Source: Myxococcales bacterium
Lineage (GTDB): Bacteria > Myxococcota > Myxococcia > Myxococcales > JAKAPL01
Reading direction: 5' to 3'
Assembly: GCA_021783235.1 (NCBI GenBank)
Contig: JAJXUD010000041.1
Span: 1 to 39,373, forward strand
DNA: 39,373 bases
Part shown: in pieces, positions 1 through 9,525 of the stretch
Layout of the letters: each line of letters starts with the position of its first letter
Numbering within the stretch: the first letter of the stretch is position 1
The notes under the pieces: model-generated
The model's input: the letters and a program-made list of their open reading frames with translations, nothing else
Told to the model about the DNA's origin: nothing
Databases searched by the model: none
Position numbers and translations under genes: made by a program

Positions 1-145
1 GCCCGCACGTGACGTATCGAGTTGGTCCGCTTGCTCCGCGCGGCCCGCAGCTGTCCCCCTGATGTCTCTCGGGCCGGCGAGCCGCCGGCTGCCTCGCGCT
101 CCAGTCCGACTTTGTCCGGCGCCCTGGCACGAGGCCGGCCGGGGG

Positions 146-173
146 TTGACAGCCGCGGAAACGCCAGTAGACT
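146..173 (+). promoter_or_regulatory. Probable sigma-70 promoter of rpsU
   Basis: TTGACA at 146-151 and TAGACT at 168-173 are separated by 16 bases and lie about 70 bases upstream of the rpsU start. The -35 box is a perfect match and the -10 box keeps the key first, second and last bases. This would drive rpsU and probably yqeY, dnaG and rpoD. No gene was recognised in the 145 bases before it. Confidence 0.55.
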
Positions 174-240
174 TGGCCGCTTCCATTTTTTCAGACGGGC
201 GGCCGCGGCCGCCCGAACCGTTCCGGAAGGAGGTGGGCGA

Positions 241-438
241 ATGTCAGGCGTGCGCGTCAAGGACGGCGAGTCTTTCGAGAACGCGATGAAGCGCTTCAAG
301 AAGTCGTGCGAGAAGGCGGGCATCCTCTCCGAGGTCCGCAAGCGCGAGCACTACGAGAAGCCCTCGGTCAAGCGCAAGAAGAAGGCGCTGGCGGCCAAGA
401 AGCGGGCTCTCAAGAAGATGCGGAAGGTGGTCATGTAA
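241..438 (+). CDS. rpsU: 30S ribosomal protein S21
   Basis: This is a 65-residue, strongly basic protein with the S21 pattern: a short N-terminal strand ([18 protein letters not shown]), a conserved Cys at about residue 19, the segment [20 protein letters not shown], and a lysine/arginine-rich tail. S21 binds the small ribosomal subunit near the anti-Shine-Dalgarno sequence and helps initiation. The ATG is preceded by GGAAGGAGG at good spacing, so the longer upstream open frame is not used. It heads the classical macromolecular-synthesis cluster (rpsU, yqeY, dnaG, rpoD). Confidence 0.95.
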   Translation: MSGVRVKDGESFENAMKRFKKSCEKAGILSEVRKREHYEKPSVKRKKKALAAKKRALKKMRKVVM

Positions 439-448
439 ACCCGCGGGG

Positions 449-480
449 GGGACGCGCTCGCGCGTCCCTCCTCCTTTCCG
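449..480 (+). terminator. Hairpin between rpsU and yqeY, terminator or attenuator
   Basis: GGGACGCG (449-456) pairs perfectly with CGCGTCCC (461-468) around a four-base loop. A pyrimidine-rich run with three T follows. It starts 10 bases after the rpsU stop and could partially terminate transcription, so that S21 is made in excess over primase and sigma factor. The T tract is weak, so an mRNA-processing or stabilising role is also possible. Confidence 0.45.
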
Positions 481-499
481 AAGCGCCGAAGGGTTGTCC

Positions 500-967
500 A
501 TGGGCCTCAGGCAGCGCGTCGAGGAAGAGCTGAAGGCCGCCATGAAGGCGATGGGCTCGGGTGGCGATCCCCTTCGCCTCGAGACCATCCGGCTTCTCAA
601 GTCGGCCGTCAGGTACAAGGAGATCGATGTCGGCGCCGAGTTGGACGACGCCGGCGTCGCTCAGGTCGTCTCCTCGCTCATCAAGCAGCGTCGCGACTCC
701 GCCGAGCAGTTCCGGACGGGTGGGCGCGGCGAGGCGGCGGCGAAGGAAGAGGCGGAGATCGCGATCCTCCAAGGCTTCTTGCCGGCCCAGCTCTCCTCGG
801 AGGAGCTCGCGCGACTGGTCGGCGAGGCCATCGCGGAGGCAGGGGCGAAGGGGCCTCGGGACATGGGCGCCGTCATGAAGCTCGTCAAGGCGAGGGTGCA
901 AGGGCGGGCCGACGGGAAGACGCTGAGCGACCTCGTCAAGGCACGGCTCGCGGACGTCGGCGCCTGA
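500..967 (+). CDS. yqeY: GatB/YqeY domain-containing protein
   Basis: This 155-residue protein matches the YqeY family over its full length: an N-terminal helical part (LRQRVEEELKAAMKAM...RLETIRLLKSAVRYKEI) and the C-terminal tRNA-binding-like part (IAILQGFLPAQLSSEELARLV, GPRDMGAVMKLVKARVQGRADGK). YqeY resembles the tail domain of the GatB amidotransferase subunit, but its own role is not established. The ATG at 500 is preferred to a TTG two codons earlier. It sits between rpsU and dnaG, the usual place in deltaproteobacteria, and ends 19 bases before dnaG. Confidence 0.9.
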   Translation: MGLRQRVEEELKAAMKAMGSGGDPLRLETIRLLKSAVRYKEIDVGAELDDAGVAQVVSSLIKQRRDSAEQFRTGGRGEAAAKEEAEIAILQGFLPAQLSSEELARLVGEAIAEAGAKGPRDMGAVMKLVKARVQGRADGKTLSDLVKARLADVGA

Positions 968-986
968 GGCTCCGCCGAACGCCGCC

Positions 987-2882
987 ATGTTGATTCCGGA
1001 AGAGACGGTGCAGGAGATCCTCGAGAGAACGGACATCGTCGCGCTCGTCTCGAGATCGGTCGTGCTCAAGCGGGCTGGCCGCGCCCACAAGGGCCTCTGC
1101 CCCTTCCACGGGGAGCGGACGCCGTCGTTCATGGTGTCGCCGGAGCGGCGACGCTTCAAGTGCTTCGGCTGTGGCGCCGGAGGCGACGCCATCGCGTTCG
1201 TGATGCGGCAAGAGGGAAAGGGCTTCGTCGAGGCCGTCCGCTCGCTCGCGGATCTGACCGGGGTCCGCATCGAGGCCTCGGCCGCCGACGAGAAGCTCGC
1301 CCGCGAGAAGCGCGAGCTGCGACGGGCCCACGACGTCGCGGCCCGCTTCTTCGCCGAGCGGCTCGAAGACCCGAGGGCGGGCCAGCTCGGGCGCGAGCAC
1401 CTCGAGCGACGCGGCGTCCGACCGGAGGCGTCACGCGCCTTCGGGCTCGGCTACGCGCCCGCCTCCTGGAACGAACTGACCGCGCGCTTTGTTCGCGAAG
1501 GAATGCTCGAGATTGCGCTGCGGTCGGGCCTCGTCTGCGCCCGCGACCCGAAAGCAGCGCCGGCCGGCGCCCAGCCGAGCGGCTACGACTTCTTTCGCGG
1601 CCGGCTCATGATCCCGATCCACCTCCCGGACGGCGCCACGGTCGGCTTCGGCGGACGCGCGGTCGAGGGGGGAGACGATCGCAAGTTCGTCAACTCGAGG
1701 GAGTCGCCCATCTTCAAGAAGGGCGAGCTGCTCTTCGCCATCCACGAGGCGCGCGACGCCATCCGGCGAACCGGCCAGGCCATCCTGGTCGAGGGTTACT
1801 TCGACGCCATCGTGCTCCACCAGCAGGGCATCCGGAATGCCGTCGCGCTCTGCTCCGCCTCGCTCACCACGGACCAGCTCAAGCTCCTGCGCCGCTGCGA
1901 GGCGCGCGAGGTGGTCCTCCTGCTCGACGGCGACGAAGCGGGCCGCCGCGGCGTCGCCCGCGCCGCGGGCACCCTCCTCTCCGCCGGCATGCCGGCGCGA
2001 GTCCTGACGCTTCCCTCAGGCGTCGATCCCGACGAGCAGGTGCTGCGGATCGGGGCCGAGAAGCTGCGCGACGAGATCGCGCGGGCGACTCCGCTCACCG
2101 ATCAGCTCCTCCGCTCGGCGCTGCCCGAGGGCCCCGCCGCCTCCTTCGAGGCCAAGATCCGCGCCCTGGCCGAGCTGCGCCCGATCGTCCAGGAGATCTC
2201 CGAAGGGCTCGAGCGCTCGCTCTTCCTCCAGAGCCTCTCCCGCCACCTCGGCGTCGCCGAAACGGATCTGCGGGCCCGCCTCGGCGAGCCGGCGCGCCGC
2301 CCCGCGGCCCCCCCGCCGCCGGCGCGGACGGCGCCGCGACCGGCCACGCCACCGAGGGTGCCGGCCCAGGTCTCCCTCGAAGAGCTCCTCCTCGTCGCGC
2401 ACCTCTTGGTCGCCCCAGAGCTGGCCCGGCTCCCCGAGGCCCGGGCGCTCGAGGATCTCTCCCACCCGGGGCTGCGCTCGCTCGCCGCCGAGCAGCTCGA
2501 GGCCGCCGTCGACGGCCAGGCCCGGGACGCCGACGAGATTCTAGAAGGGCTCGACCCCCTCCTCGCCCGCCGCCTCCAGGATCTGATGCGGGTGGTCCTC
2601 TCCGAGGAGGAGCCGAAGCGGCGCGAGGAGTTTCGGCAGAAGTGCCGGACCCACGCCCAGCGGCTCACCCGGCGCGAGGAGGAGCAGATCGAGCGGCAGC
2701 TCGGCGAGATCTCGCGCCGCATCGGCGAACTGCGACGGCTCGGCGGGGATTCCACCGAGCTCGCCGCCCTCGAGGAGGAGCACCTCGCTCTCGCGGGTCA
2801 AAAGAAGGAGCTCGCCCGCAGCCGCCGCGGCGGCACGGGTGAGAGCGCCGCCCGGAGCCCCGAGGCAAAGGGCGGCCCGTAG
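987..2882 (+). CDS. dnaG: DNA primase DnaG
   Basis: This 631-residue replicative primase makes RNA primers at the replication fork together with the DnaB helicase. The N-terminal CHC2 zinc finger is complete (C38, H41, C59, C62). It is followed by the catalytic RNA-polymerase core and a TOPRIM domain at about residues 262-345, with the acidic motifs VEGYFDA and LLDGDEAG visible. A Pro/Ala-rich linker (about residues 430-455) leads to the C-terminal helicase-interaction region, which ends in a charged coiled coil. The length is normal for the family. The ATG follows yqeY by 19 bases, and rpoD lies 69 bases downstream. Confidence 0.96.
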   Translation: MLIPEETVQEILERTDIVALVSRSVVLKRAGRAHKGLCPFHGERTPSFMVSPERRRFKCFGCGAGGDAIAFVMRQEGKGFVEAVRSLADLTGVRIEASAADEKLAREKRELRRAHDVAARFFAERLEDPRAGQLGREHLERRGVRPEASRAFGLGYAPASWNELTARFVREGMLEIALRSGLVCARDPKAAPAGAQPSGYDFFRGRLMIPIHLPDGATVGFGGRAVEGGDDRKFVNSRESPIFKKGELLFAIHEARDAIRRTGQAILVEGYFDAIVLHQQGIRNAVALCSASLTTDQLKLLRRCEAREVVLLLDGDEAGRRGVARAAGTLLSAGMPARVLTLPSGVDPDEQVLRIGAEKLRDEIARATPLTDQLLRSALPEGPAASFEAKIRALAELRPIVQEISEGLERSLFLQSLSRHLGVAETDLRARLGEPARRPAAPPPPARTAPRPATPPRVPAQVSLEELLLVAHLLVAPELARLPEARALEDLSHPGLRSLAAEQLEAAVDGQARDADEILEGLDPLLARRLQDLMRVVLSEEEPKRREEFRQKCRTHAQRLTRREEEQIERQLGEISRRIGELRRLGGDSTELAALEEEHLALAGQKKELARSRRGGTGESAARSPEAKGGP

Positions 2883-2951
2883 CGTCTCCGTCCGGAGGAT
2901 CCGGCCGGTCTGGTTTGTTGCAGCGTCGTCTCGTGTAAGGAGAAGAGGTCC

Positions 2952-5024
<2,073 letters not shown>

Positions 5025-5102
5025 GAAATCGTCTTCGCGCCGGTGTGCCTTTCGGTGGGAGTGTGGTAGGAGGTCGAACGGTGACTTCTGGCAAGGACGA
5101 GC

Positions 5103-5175
5103 GGGCCCGTAGCTTAGCGGTGAGAGCTGTCGGCTCATAACCGATTGGTCCCTGGTTCGAATCCAGGCGGGCCCA
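5103..5175 (+). tRNA. tRNA with CAT anticodon (Met, or Ile2)
   Basis: A full cloverleaf can be drawn: acceptor GGGCCCG/CGGGCCC, an anticodon loop CTCATAA closed by GTCGG/CCGAT, and a T arm with GGTTCGAATCC. The anticodon is CAT. The 3' CCA is not encoded. A CAT tRNA is an elongator Met unless the C is changed to lysidine, which makes it Ile2. The acceptor stem has C4-G69 and C5-G68, pairs found in Escherichia coli Ile2 but not in its elongator Met. The identity is therefore left open. Confidence 0.93.
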
Positions 5176-5206
5176 CCCGAATCGGGGGAACGGAGGAACG
5201 AAGGAG

Positions 5207-5938
5207 TTGACACCGCAATTGAAGGCGCTCGAAGCACTTCAGCAGGTCGACGCGGAGATCCTCGAGCTTTCCAAGACAGGCGAGAGTCACCCCCACCGCC
5301 TCGCCGAGCTCGACCGAGACGTGGGCCAGGCGCAGGCAGCCTGGCAACAGGAGCACGATCGGCTCCTCGAGAACGAGCGGCAGCGACGCGAGCTCGAGTC
5401 CCAGATCCAGTCCGACCGGGACAACATCAAGAAGTGGGAGGGCCGGCTCGGCGAGCTGCGCACGCCGCGCGAGTATTCGGCCCTCTCGCGCGAGATCGAC
5501 ATCGGGCGCAAGTCGGTCGAGACCATCGAGCACCAGATCCAGGAGCTCAAGCAGGTCGCCGAGGAGATCGCGCGGTCGGCGGATCAGAAGCTCGAGGCCC
5601 TGCGCGGTCGCCAGCAGGCCGTGGGCGGGGAGGCCGAGGAGATCCGCCGCAAGATGGCGGCGCTCGACCAGCGGCTCGCCGCGCTCCAGAGCCAGCGCAA
5701 CGAGGCGGCGCAGGCGGTCGACAAGCCGCTGCTCGCCCGCTACGAGACCATCCGCAAGAAGCGTGGCCTGGCGCTCGTTCCCGTGATCGCCGGGAACTGC
5801 CGCGGCTGCCACATCAACCTGCCGCCCCAGCTCTACAACCAGCTCCGGTCCGGGAAATCGCCGATCGATCAGTGCCCGAGCTGCCACCGCCTCATCTATG
5901 CCCCCGACCCCGCCCCCCCCGCCGCCGTCCAGGGGTGA
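5207..5938 (+). CDS. Coiled-coil C4-type zinc-ribbon protein
   Basis: This 243-residue protein has a long coiled coil (about residues 1-190, rich in Glu, Gln, Arg and Leu, with LRTPREYSALSREI near residue 85). A zinc ribbon follows: C-x2-C (NCRGCHINLPP) and C-x2-C (QCPSCHRLIY) at about residues 200-230. This is the family often annotated as zinc ribbon domain-containing protein (DUF164-like), found next to an RNase H-like gene in many bacteria. Its molecular role is not settled. A TTG start at 5207 fits GGAGG at 5192-5196, and a second TTG at 5219 fits AAGGAG at 5201-5206. The gene overlaps the next one by 41 bases, so the two are translationally linked. Confidence 0.85.
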   Translation: MTPQLKALEALQQVDAEILELSKTGESHPHRLAELDRDVGQAQAAWQQEHDRLLENERQRRELESQIQSDRDNIKKWEGRLGELRTPREYSALSREIDIGRKSVETIEHQIQELKQVAEEIARSADQKLEALRGRQQAVGGEAEEIRRKMAALDQRLAALQSQRNEAAQAVDKPLLARYETIRKKRGLALVPVIAGNCRGCHINLPPQLYNQLRSGKSPIDQCPSCHRLIYAPDPAPPAAVQG

Positions 5939-6533
5939 GCGGCGACCGTCCGATCGCGAGATCCTCCTCGCCGCCGCCGACGGCGAGCCGTTTCGAGCGA
6001 CTCTCGAGCGCTTTCCGGGACTGACCCGCGACGCGGTGGTCGAGTCGCTCCGCCGCGTCGCCGAGAAGCTTCCGGTGCCGCCCCCCGCCTCAGCGCCCGC
6101 CCGCGCGGAGCCGTCGCCGGGGCTCGCCCGGCTGCGCATCCACTCGGACGGCGCAGCGCGCGGCAACCCCGGGCCGGCCGGCGCCGGAGCCGTGCTGTCG
6201 ACCCCCGACGGAGCGATCGTCGCGCGGCTCGGCCGCTACCTCGGCGAGCGGACCAACAACGTCGCGGAGTACGAGGGACTCTTGCTCGGCCTGCGGGAGG
6301 CTCGCCGGCTCGGCGCACAGGAGATCTCGGTCTTCGCCGACAGCGAGCTGCTCGTCCGGCAGATCCTCGGCGTCTACCGGGTCCGCCACCCCGGCCTCAA
6401 GCCGCTCTTCGACGAGGCGCTCCGCCTGCTCCACGGCTTCCGCCACTACGAGGTGAAGCACGTGCGGCGGGAGTACAACGCCGACGCAGACGAGATGTCG
6501 AACCGGGCCATCGACGAGCGGATGGCGGACTGA
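5898..6533 (+). CDS. Ribonuclease HI family protein
   Basis: This 211-residue protein has a Pro-rich leader and a small helical region (residues 1-75), then an RNase H fold. The catalytic acids are visible: D84 in HSDGAARGNPGP, E124 in NNVAEYEG, D148 in FADSE and D198 in NADADEMSNRA. Such enzymes cut the RNA strand of RNA/DNA hybrids. The sequence is closer to the Rv2228c/YpdQ type than to classical rnhA. The ATG lies inside the end of the zinc-ribbon gene, which implies co-translation. Confidence 0.9.
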   Translation: MPPTPPPPPPSRGERRPSDREILLAAADGEPFRATLERFPGLTRDAVVESLRRVAEKLPVPPPASAPARAEPSPGLARLRIHSDGAARGNPGPAGAGAVLSTPDGAIVARLGRYLGERTNNVAEYEGLLLGLREARRLGAQEISVFADSELLVRQILGVYRVRHPGLKPLFDEALRLLHGFRHYEVKHVRREYNADADEMSNRAIDERMAD

Positions 6534-6553
6534 ACGGCCGCCTCCGCCGACTC

Positions 6554-6720
6554 AGAGCCTGTGAACCAATCCCTGGACCGAGCCCAGCGGCCGAGGCGAG
6601 TCCAGCTGCGAGGCGCGCCGACGGCTTGATACCCGCTGAGGTATCAAGCCGTCGGCGCAACGAAGCAGATGGGCCCGGATCGGTCGCTGGGCGACGGGAA
6701 GGGATTGGTTCACAGGCTCT
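6554..6720 (+). repeat. 167-bp palindromic MITE-like element
   Basis: The outer arms 6554-6574 and 6700-6720 are perfect 21-bp inverted repeats. The inner arms 6615-6633 and 6640-6658 are perfect 19-bp inverted repeats around a six-base loop. The intervening segments (6575-6614 and 6659-6699) also pair partly, for example CCCAGCG with CGCTGGG. The whole unit can fold into one long hairpin. It contains no coding capacity and lies directly after the RNase H gene. The organisation is that of a miniature inverted-repeat element or a large bacterial interspersed palindrome. No clear target duplication was seen. Confidence 0.8.
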
Positions 6721-6911
6721 CAGCTCCTCGTCGGCGGCCCGGGGCGCCTCCGCCACCCTCCCCCGAGTCCCCAGAAGAACAGCAGCACGATCACCGCGAG
6801 CGCGATCCAGGCCCACCACCACTGGCTCGGCTGGGCGCCACCCCGCCCGCCGCCCGCCGCCTGCGCCAGCAGAGGAATCAGGATTGCCCAGACCGTCGCG
6901 AGCGCGCTCAT
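6720..6911 (-). CDS. Small predicted membrane protein
   Basis: This open frame of 63 residues has an N-terminal hydrophobic stretch (ALATVWAILIPLLAQAAGG), a Gly/Gln-rich spacer, a strong membrane segment (WWAWIALAVIVLLFFWGL) and a basic tail (WRRRPGPPTRS). The topology looks like a real small membrane protein, not a chance frame. The function is unknown. Its 3' end touches the palindromic element, so the last codons may have been supplied by that insertion. Confidence 0.5.
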   Translation of the reverse strand: MSALATVWAILIPLLAQAAGGGRGGAQPSQWWWAWIALAVIVLLFFWGLGGGWRRRPGPPTRS

Positions 6912-6973
6912 GCGCTGAGCATGTGCACGACCGGACCGTCCGGCCGGCCTGGCCGAACCGGCAAGTGCGGCCT

Positions 6974-7354
6974 CACGGGAGTCGGGCTGTAAGCCGGGTT
7001 CTGTTCCCCTGACAAGGGGCGACGAACATTCATCTGGGCCGCCGGTTGCCCGGCGGCTCGAGCGAGCTTACCCGGAGGCATCGGGCGGGCCGCCCTCGAA
7101 CGCCTCCCTATTTGCTCTTGCACCGGGTGGGGTTTGCCGTGCCGCCGGAGTCACCCCCGACGCGGTGCGCTCTTACCGCACCTTTTCACCCTTACCGGCC
7201 GTCCTCACGAACGGCCGGCGGTCTGTTTTCTGTGGCACTTTCCTTCGGGTCGCCCCGACTGGCCGTTGGCCAGCACCCTGCCCTTCGGTGCCCGGACTTT
7301 CCTCGGGCGGCGCCAGCCTGCACGCCGCACGCGTTCGCCCGCCCGGCTCCCGTG
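6974..7354 (-). ncRNA. rnpB: RNase P RNA (bacterial type A)
   Basis: Read on the minus strand, the region holds the diagnostic blocks of RNase P RNA. The 5' conserved GAGGAAAGTCCGGGC lies near 7310. GGTAAGGGTGAAAAGG and AGAGCGCACCG lie in the middle, and the 3' block AACAGAACCCGGCTTACAG lies near 6990-7010. Helix P1 pairs CACGGGAG at 7354-7347 with CTCCCGTG at 6981-6974, which sets approximate ends. This ribozyme removes 5' leaders from pre-tRNAs. Its location downstream of the primase/sigma cluster agrees with related genomes. Confidence 0.95.
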
Positions 7355-7383
7355 AGAGCCGCAGCGCCTTCATAGAACAGACG

Positions 7384-7968
7384 TCAGGGAAGAGCCAGCG
7401 TCCCGGCGAGGAGCCGGTTGGCGCCGTCGTTCTGGCAGTCCTTCGGGTTCGAGATGGGCAGCCGCTCGTCCCCCTCGTAGAAGCCCGTCCAGAGGTCGAG
7501 GGCGCTGTTCGCCTGGTAAGAGGGGACGACGAACGCGAACCGGTCGGCCACGTAGTCGCCCTTCTTCCACTGGTCCGTGTGGAACTCCCCATCGACCGGC
7601 CAGTGATCGCCGTTGATCCGCTCCGCCCGCCCTCCCCGGTCATCGACGTGGACGAAGATCTCCCAGTCGCGCGTCACGTCGCGGAGCGCGTGAAAATAGA
7701 ACGTCACCGCGACCGGCCCTCCGGCCCGCGGGGTGGGCGGATCGACGTCGTAGCCGAGGTACTCGATCTCGTCGCCGAAGATCCCCTTCCCCGGCTTCGC
7801 CGGGTGGGGGGGAAGACCCGTCGCGAGGTGGGCCTTCGCGGCCGCCTCGTGAAAGACGGCGCGCCGCGCCTGGGCCTTTGGGGGACGCTGAACGAGGCAC
7901 GAGCAGCTCTGCGTGCAGCCCACGGCCGCGAGGAGTCCGCCCACCATCGCGATTCGCCAGTCGTTCAC
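7384..7968 (-). CDS. Predicted lipoprotein with a beta-sandwich-like domain
   Basis: With a GTG start at 7968 the protein has 194 residues and a short lipoprotein signal ending in LLAAVGC, so it is probably anchored to a membrane. An upstream ATG at 8016 would add a non-signal leader and is less likely. The mature part has a run of aromatic and acidic strands (GDEIEYLGYDVDPP, VAVTFYFHALRDVTRDWEIFVHVDD, GDHWPVDGEFHTDQWKKGDYVADRF, LWTGFYEGDERLPI). These recall domains found alone or behind family-39 glycosyltransferases. The role is unknown. It is divergent from ftsY, and its 3' end lies about 30 bases before the 5' end of rnpB. Confidence 0.7.
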   Translation of the reverse strand: MNDWRIAMVGGLLAAVGCTQSCSCLVQRPPKAQARRAVFHEAAAKAHLATGLPPHPAKPGKGIFGDEIEYLGYDVDPPTPRAGGPVAVTFYFHALRDVTRDWEIFVHVDDRGGRAERINGDHWPVDGEFHTDQWKKGDYVADRFAFVVPSYQANSALDLWTGFYEGDERLPISNPKDCQNDGANRLLAGTLALP

Positions 7969-8034
7969 GGCGGCGCAGTAGGTAACACGAACCGAATTGA
8001 ATTTCGAGCGGGCCATGCCTATATCGCGGGCCGC

Positions 8035-9399
8035 ATGACCCACCTTCTCCGCGGACAGAACGAGGCCGTCCTCATCGCCGTCGCGCTGCTCGTCCTCGTC
8101 GCCCTCGCGCTCGTCGTCTGGGCGCTCCTCTCGGGGCGCGAAGCGGCGCGCCCGAAGCCCCCGCCGGAGCTCCCTCCCGAGGCGCGGCCGCCTCCCCCCG
8201 AGGCCCCGAAGCCGCCGAAGCCCGCCCAGGCCGCGCCGCCGCCCGCGGCGCCCGCCCCCGAGCTCTCTGCCGAGGAGCGGCGCCGGCTGCGCGAGGAGGA
8301 GGAGGAGCGAAAGAAGGCCGCCTACCGAGCCCGCAAGGCGGAGGAGGCGCGCGAACGCGACGAGAGGCGACGCGCCGAGGAGGAGCTGCGGGCCCGCGAG
8401 GCCGAGGAGGTGGCGCGGCGCGCCGAGGAGGCCGCCCGCGCGGAGGCCGAGGCGGAGGCGGAGAGGCAGCGCCGCGTCCAGGCCGAGGCGGGCAAGACGC
8501 TCGCCCAGGGGCTCGAGAAGACCCGCAGCGGCTTTGGCGGCCGGCTCGCCTCGCTCCTCGGAGGGGAGAAGACGCTCGGGCCGGAGCTGCTCGGGCAGCT
8601 CGAGGAGGTCCTCTTCTCGGCCGACATCGGCGTCAAGACGGCCTCTCACCTGCTGGACGTCGCCCGCGACGGCCTCGCGAAGCGCGAGCTCGCGGACCCC
8701 GAGAAGATCAAGGGCGCGATGCGGTCGGAGATCGAGCGCATCGTCGATCTGCCCGTGAAGCCGATCGCGGGCGCGAACGGCGCCGGCGGGCTCGCCGTCT
8801 GGATGGTCGTCGGGGTGAACGGGGTCGGCAAGACCACCACCATCGGCAAGCTCGCGGCGCGGCTCGGAGCGAGCGGCAAGAAGGTGGTCGTGGGCGCCGC
8901 CGACACCTTCCGCGCGGCCGCGACGGAGCAGCTCGCCGTCTGGGCGGATCGCGCCAAGGCGGAGCTGGTGCGCGGGGCCGAGGGCGGCGACCCCGGCTCC
9001 GTCGCCTTCGAGGCGGTGAAGCGGGCGCTCGAGGTCGGCGCGGACGTCGCCATCGTCGACACCGCCGGCCGGCTCCACACGAAGGCCCCTCTGATGGAGG
9101 AGCTGAAGAAGGTGAAGCGGGTCCTCGGAAAGGCTCGGGAGGGGGCCCCGGACGAGGTGCTGCTCGTCCTCGACGCCACGGTCGGCCAGAACGCCATTGC
9201 GCAGGCCCGCCAGTTCCACGAGGCGCTCGGCCTCACCGGCATCGCCCTGACGAAGCTCGACGGCACCGCCAAGGGCGGCGTCGTCATCGGCATCTGCGAC
9301 GAGCTGCGCGTGCCGGTGCGCTACGTCGGACTCGGCGAGACCGCCGCCGACCTACGACCCTTCGACCCGAAGGAGTACGTTCAAGCTCTCTTCGAGTGA
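8035..9399 (+). CDS. ftsY: Signal recognition particle receptor FtsY
   Basis: This 454-residue GTPase docks SRP-ribosome complexes at the inner membrane. An N-terminal membrane segment (AVLIAVALLVLVALALVVWALL) precedes a Pro/Ala-rich stretch and a long Arg/Glu coiled coil (the A region, to about residue 155), then the N domain. The G domain has G1 GVNGVGKTTT near residue 260, DTFRAAATEQL, DTAGRLHTK near 342 and TKLDGTAKGG near 405. The true membrane anchor differs from Escherichia coli FtsY, which binds peripherally. The ATG at 8035 is the first that gives a complete protein. Confidence 0.96.
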   Translation: MTHLLRGQNEAVLIAVALLVLVALALVVWALLSGREAARPKPPPELPPEARPPPPEAPKPPKPAQAAPPPAAPAPELSAEERRRLREEEEERKKAAYRARKAEEARERDERRRAEEELRAREAEEVARRAEEAARAEAEAEAERQRRVQAEAGKTLAQGLEKTRSGFGGRLASLLGGEKTLGPELLGQLEEVLFSADIGVKTASHLLDVARDGLAKRELADPEKIKGAMRSEIERIVDLPVKPIAGANGAGGLAVWMVVGVNGVGKTTTIGKLAARLGASGKKVVVGAADTFRAAATEQLAVWADRAKAELVRGAEGGDPGSVAFEAVKRALEVGADVAIVDTAGRLHTKAPLMEELKKVKRVLGKAREGAPDEVLLVLDATVGQNAIAQARQFHEALGLTGIALTKLDGTAKGGVVIGICDELRVPVRYVGLGETAADLRPFDPKEYVQALFE

Positions 9400-9440
9400 C
9401 GAGGGGTCCCCGAAGCGGGCCTCGCGCCGAGAGCCTCCTC

Positions 9441-9480
9441 TCGAGCCCGGGGCCCGGCCCGGCTCGAAGCTCCTTTTCTT
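9441..9480 (+). terminator. Rho-independent terminator after ftsY
   Basis: TCGAGCC (9441-9447) and GGCTCGA (9461-9467) form a perfect seven-pair stem with further G-C pairing inside the loop. A T-rich run (TCCTTTTCTT) follows. It lies about 40 bases after the ftsY stop and separates ftsY from the transporter gene. Confidence 0.55.
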
Positions 9481-9525
9481 GGCGCACGTCGGGCTCACGA
9501 GCGAGAATGGGGCCACTTGGTCGGA

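Noticed and set aside
7165-8034. Extension of the ftsY frame upstream to 7165
   Set aside because: The added part runs through RNase P RNA and the antisense of a lipoprotein gene. The membrane helix of FtsY begins just after the ATG at 8035.
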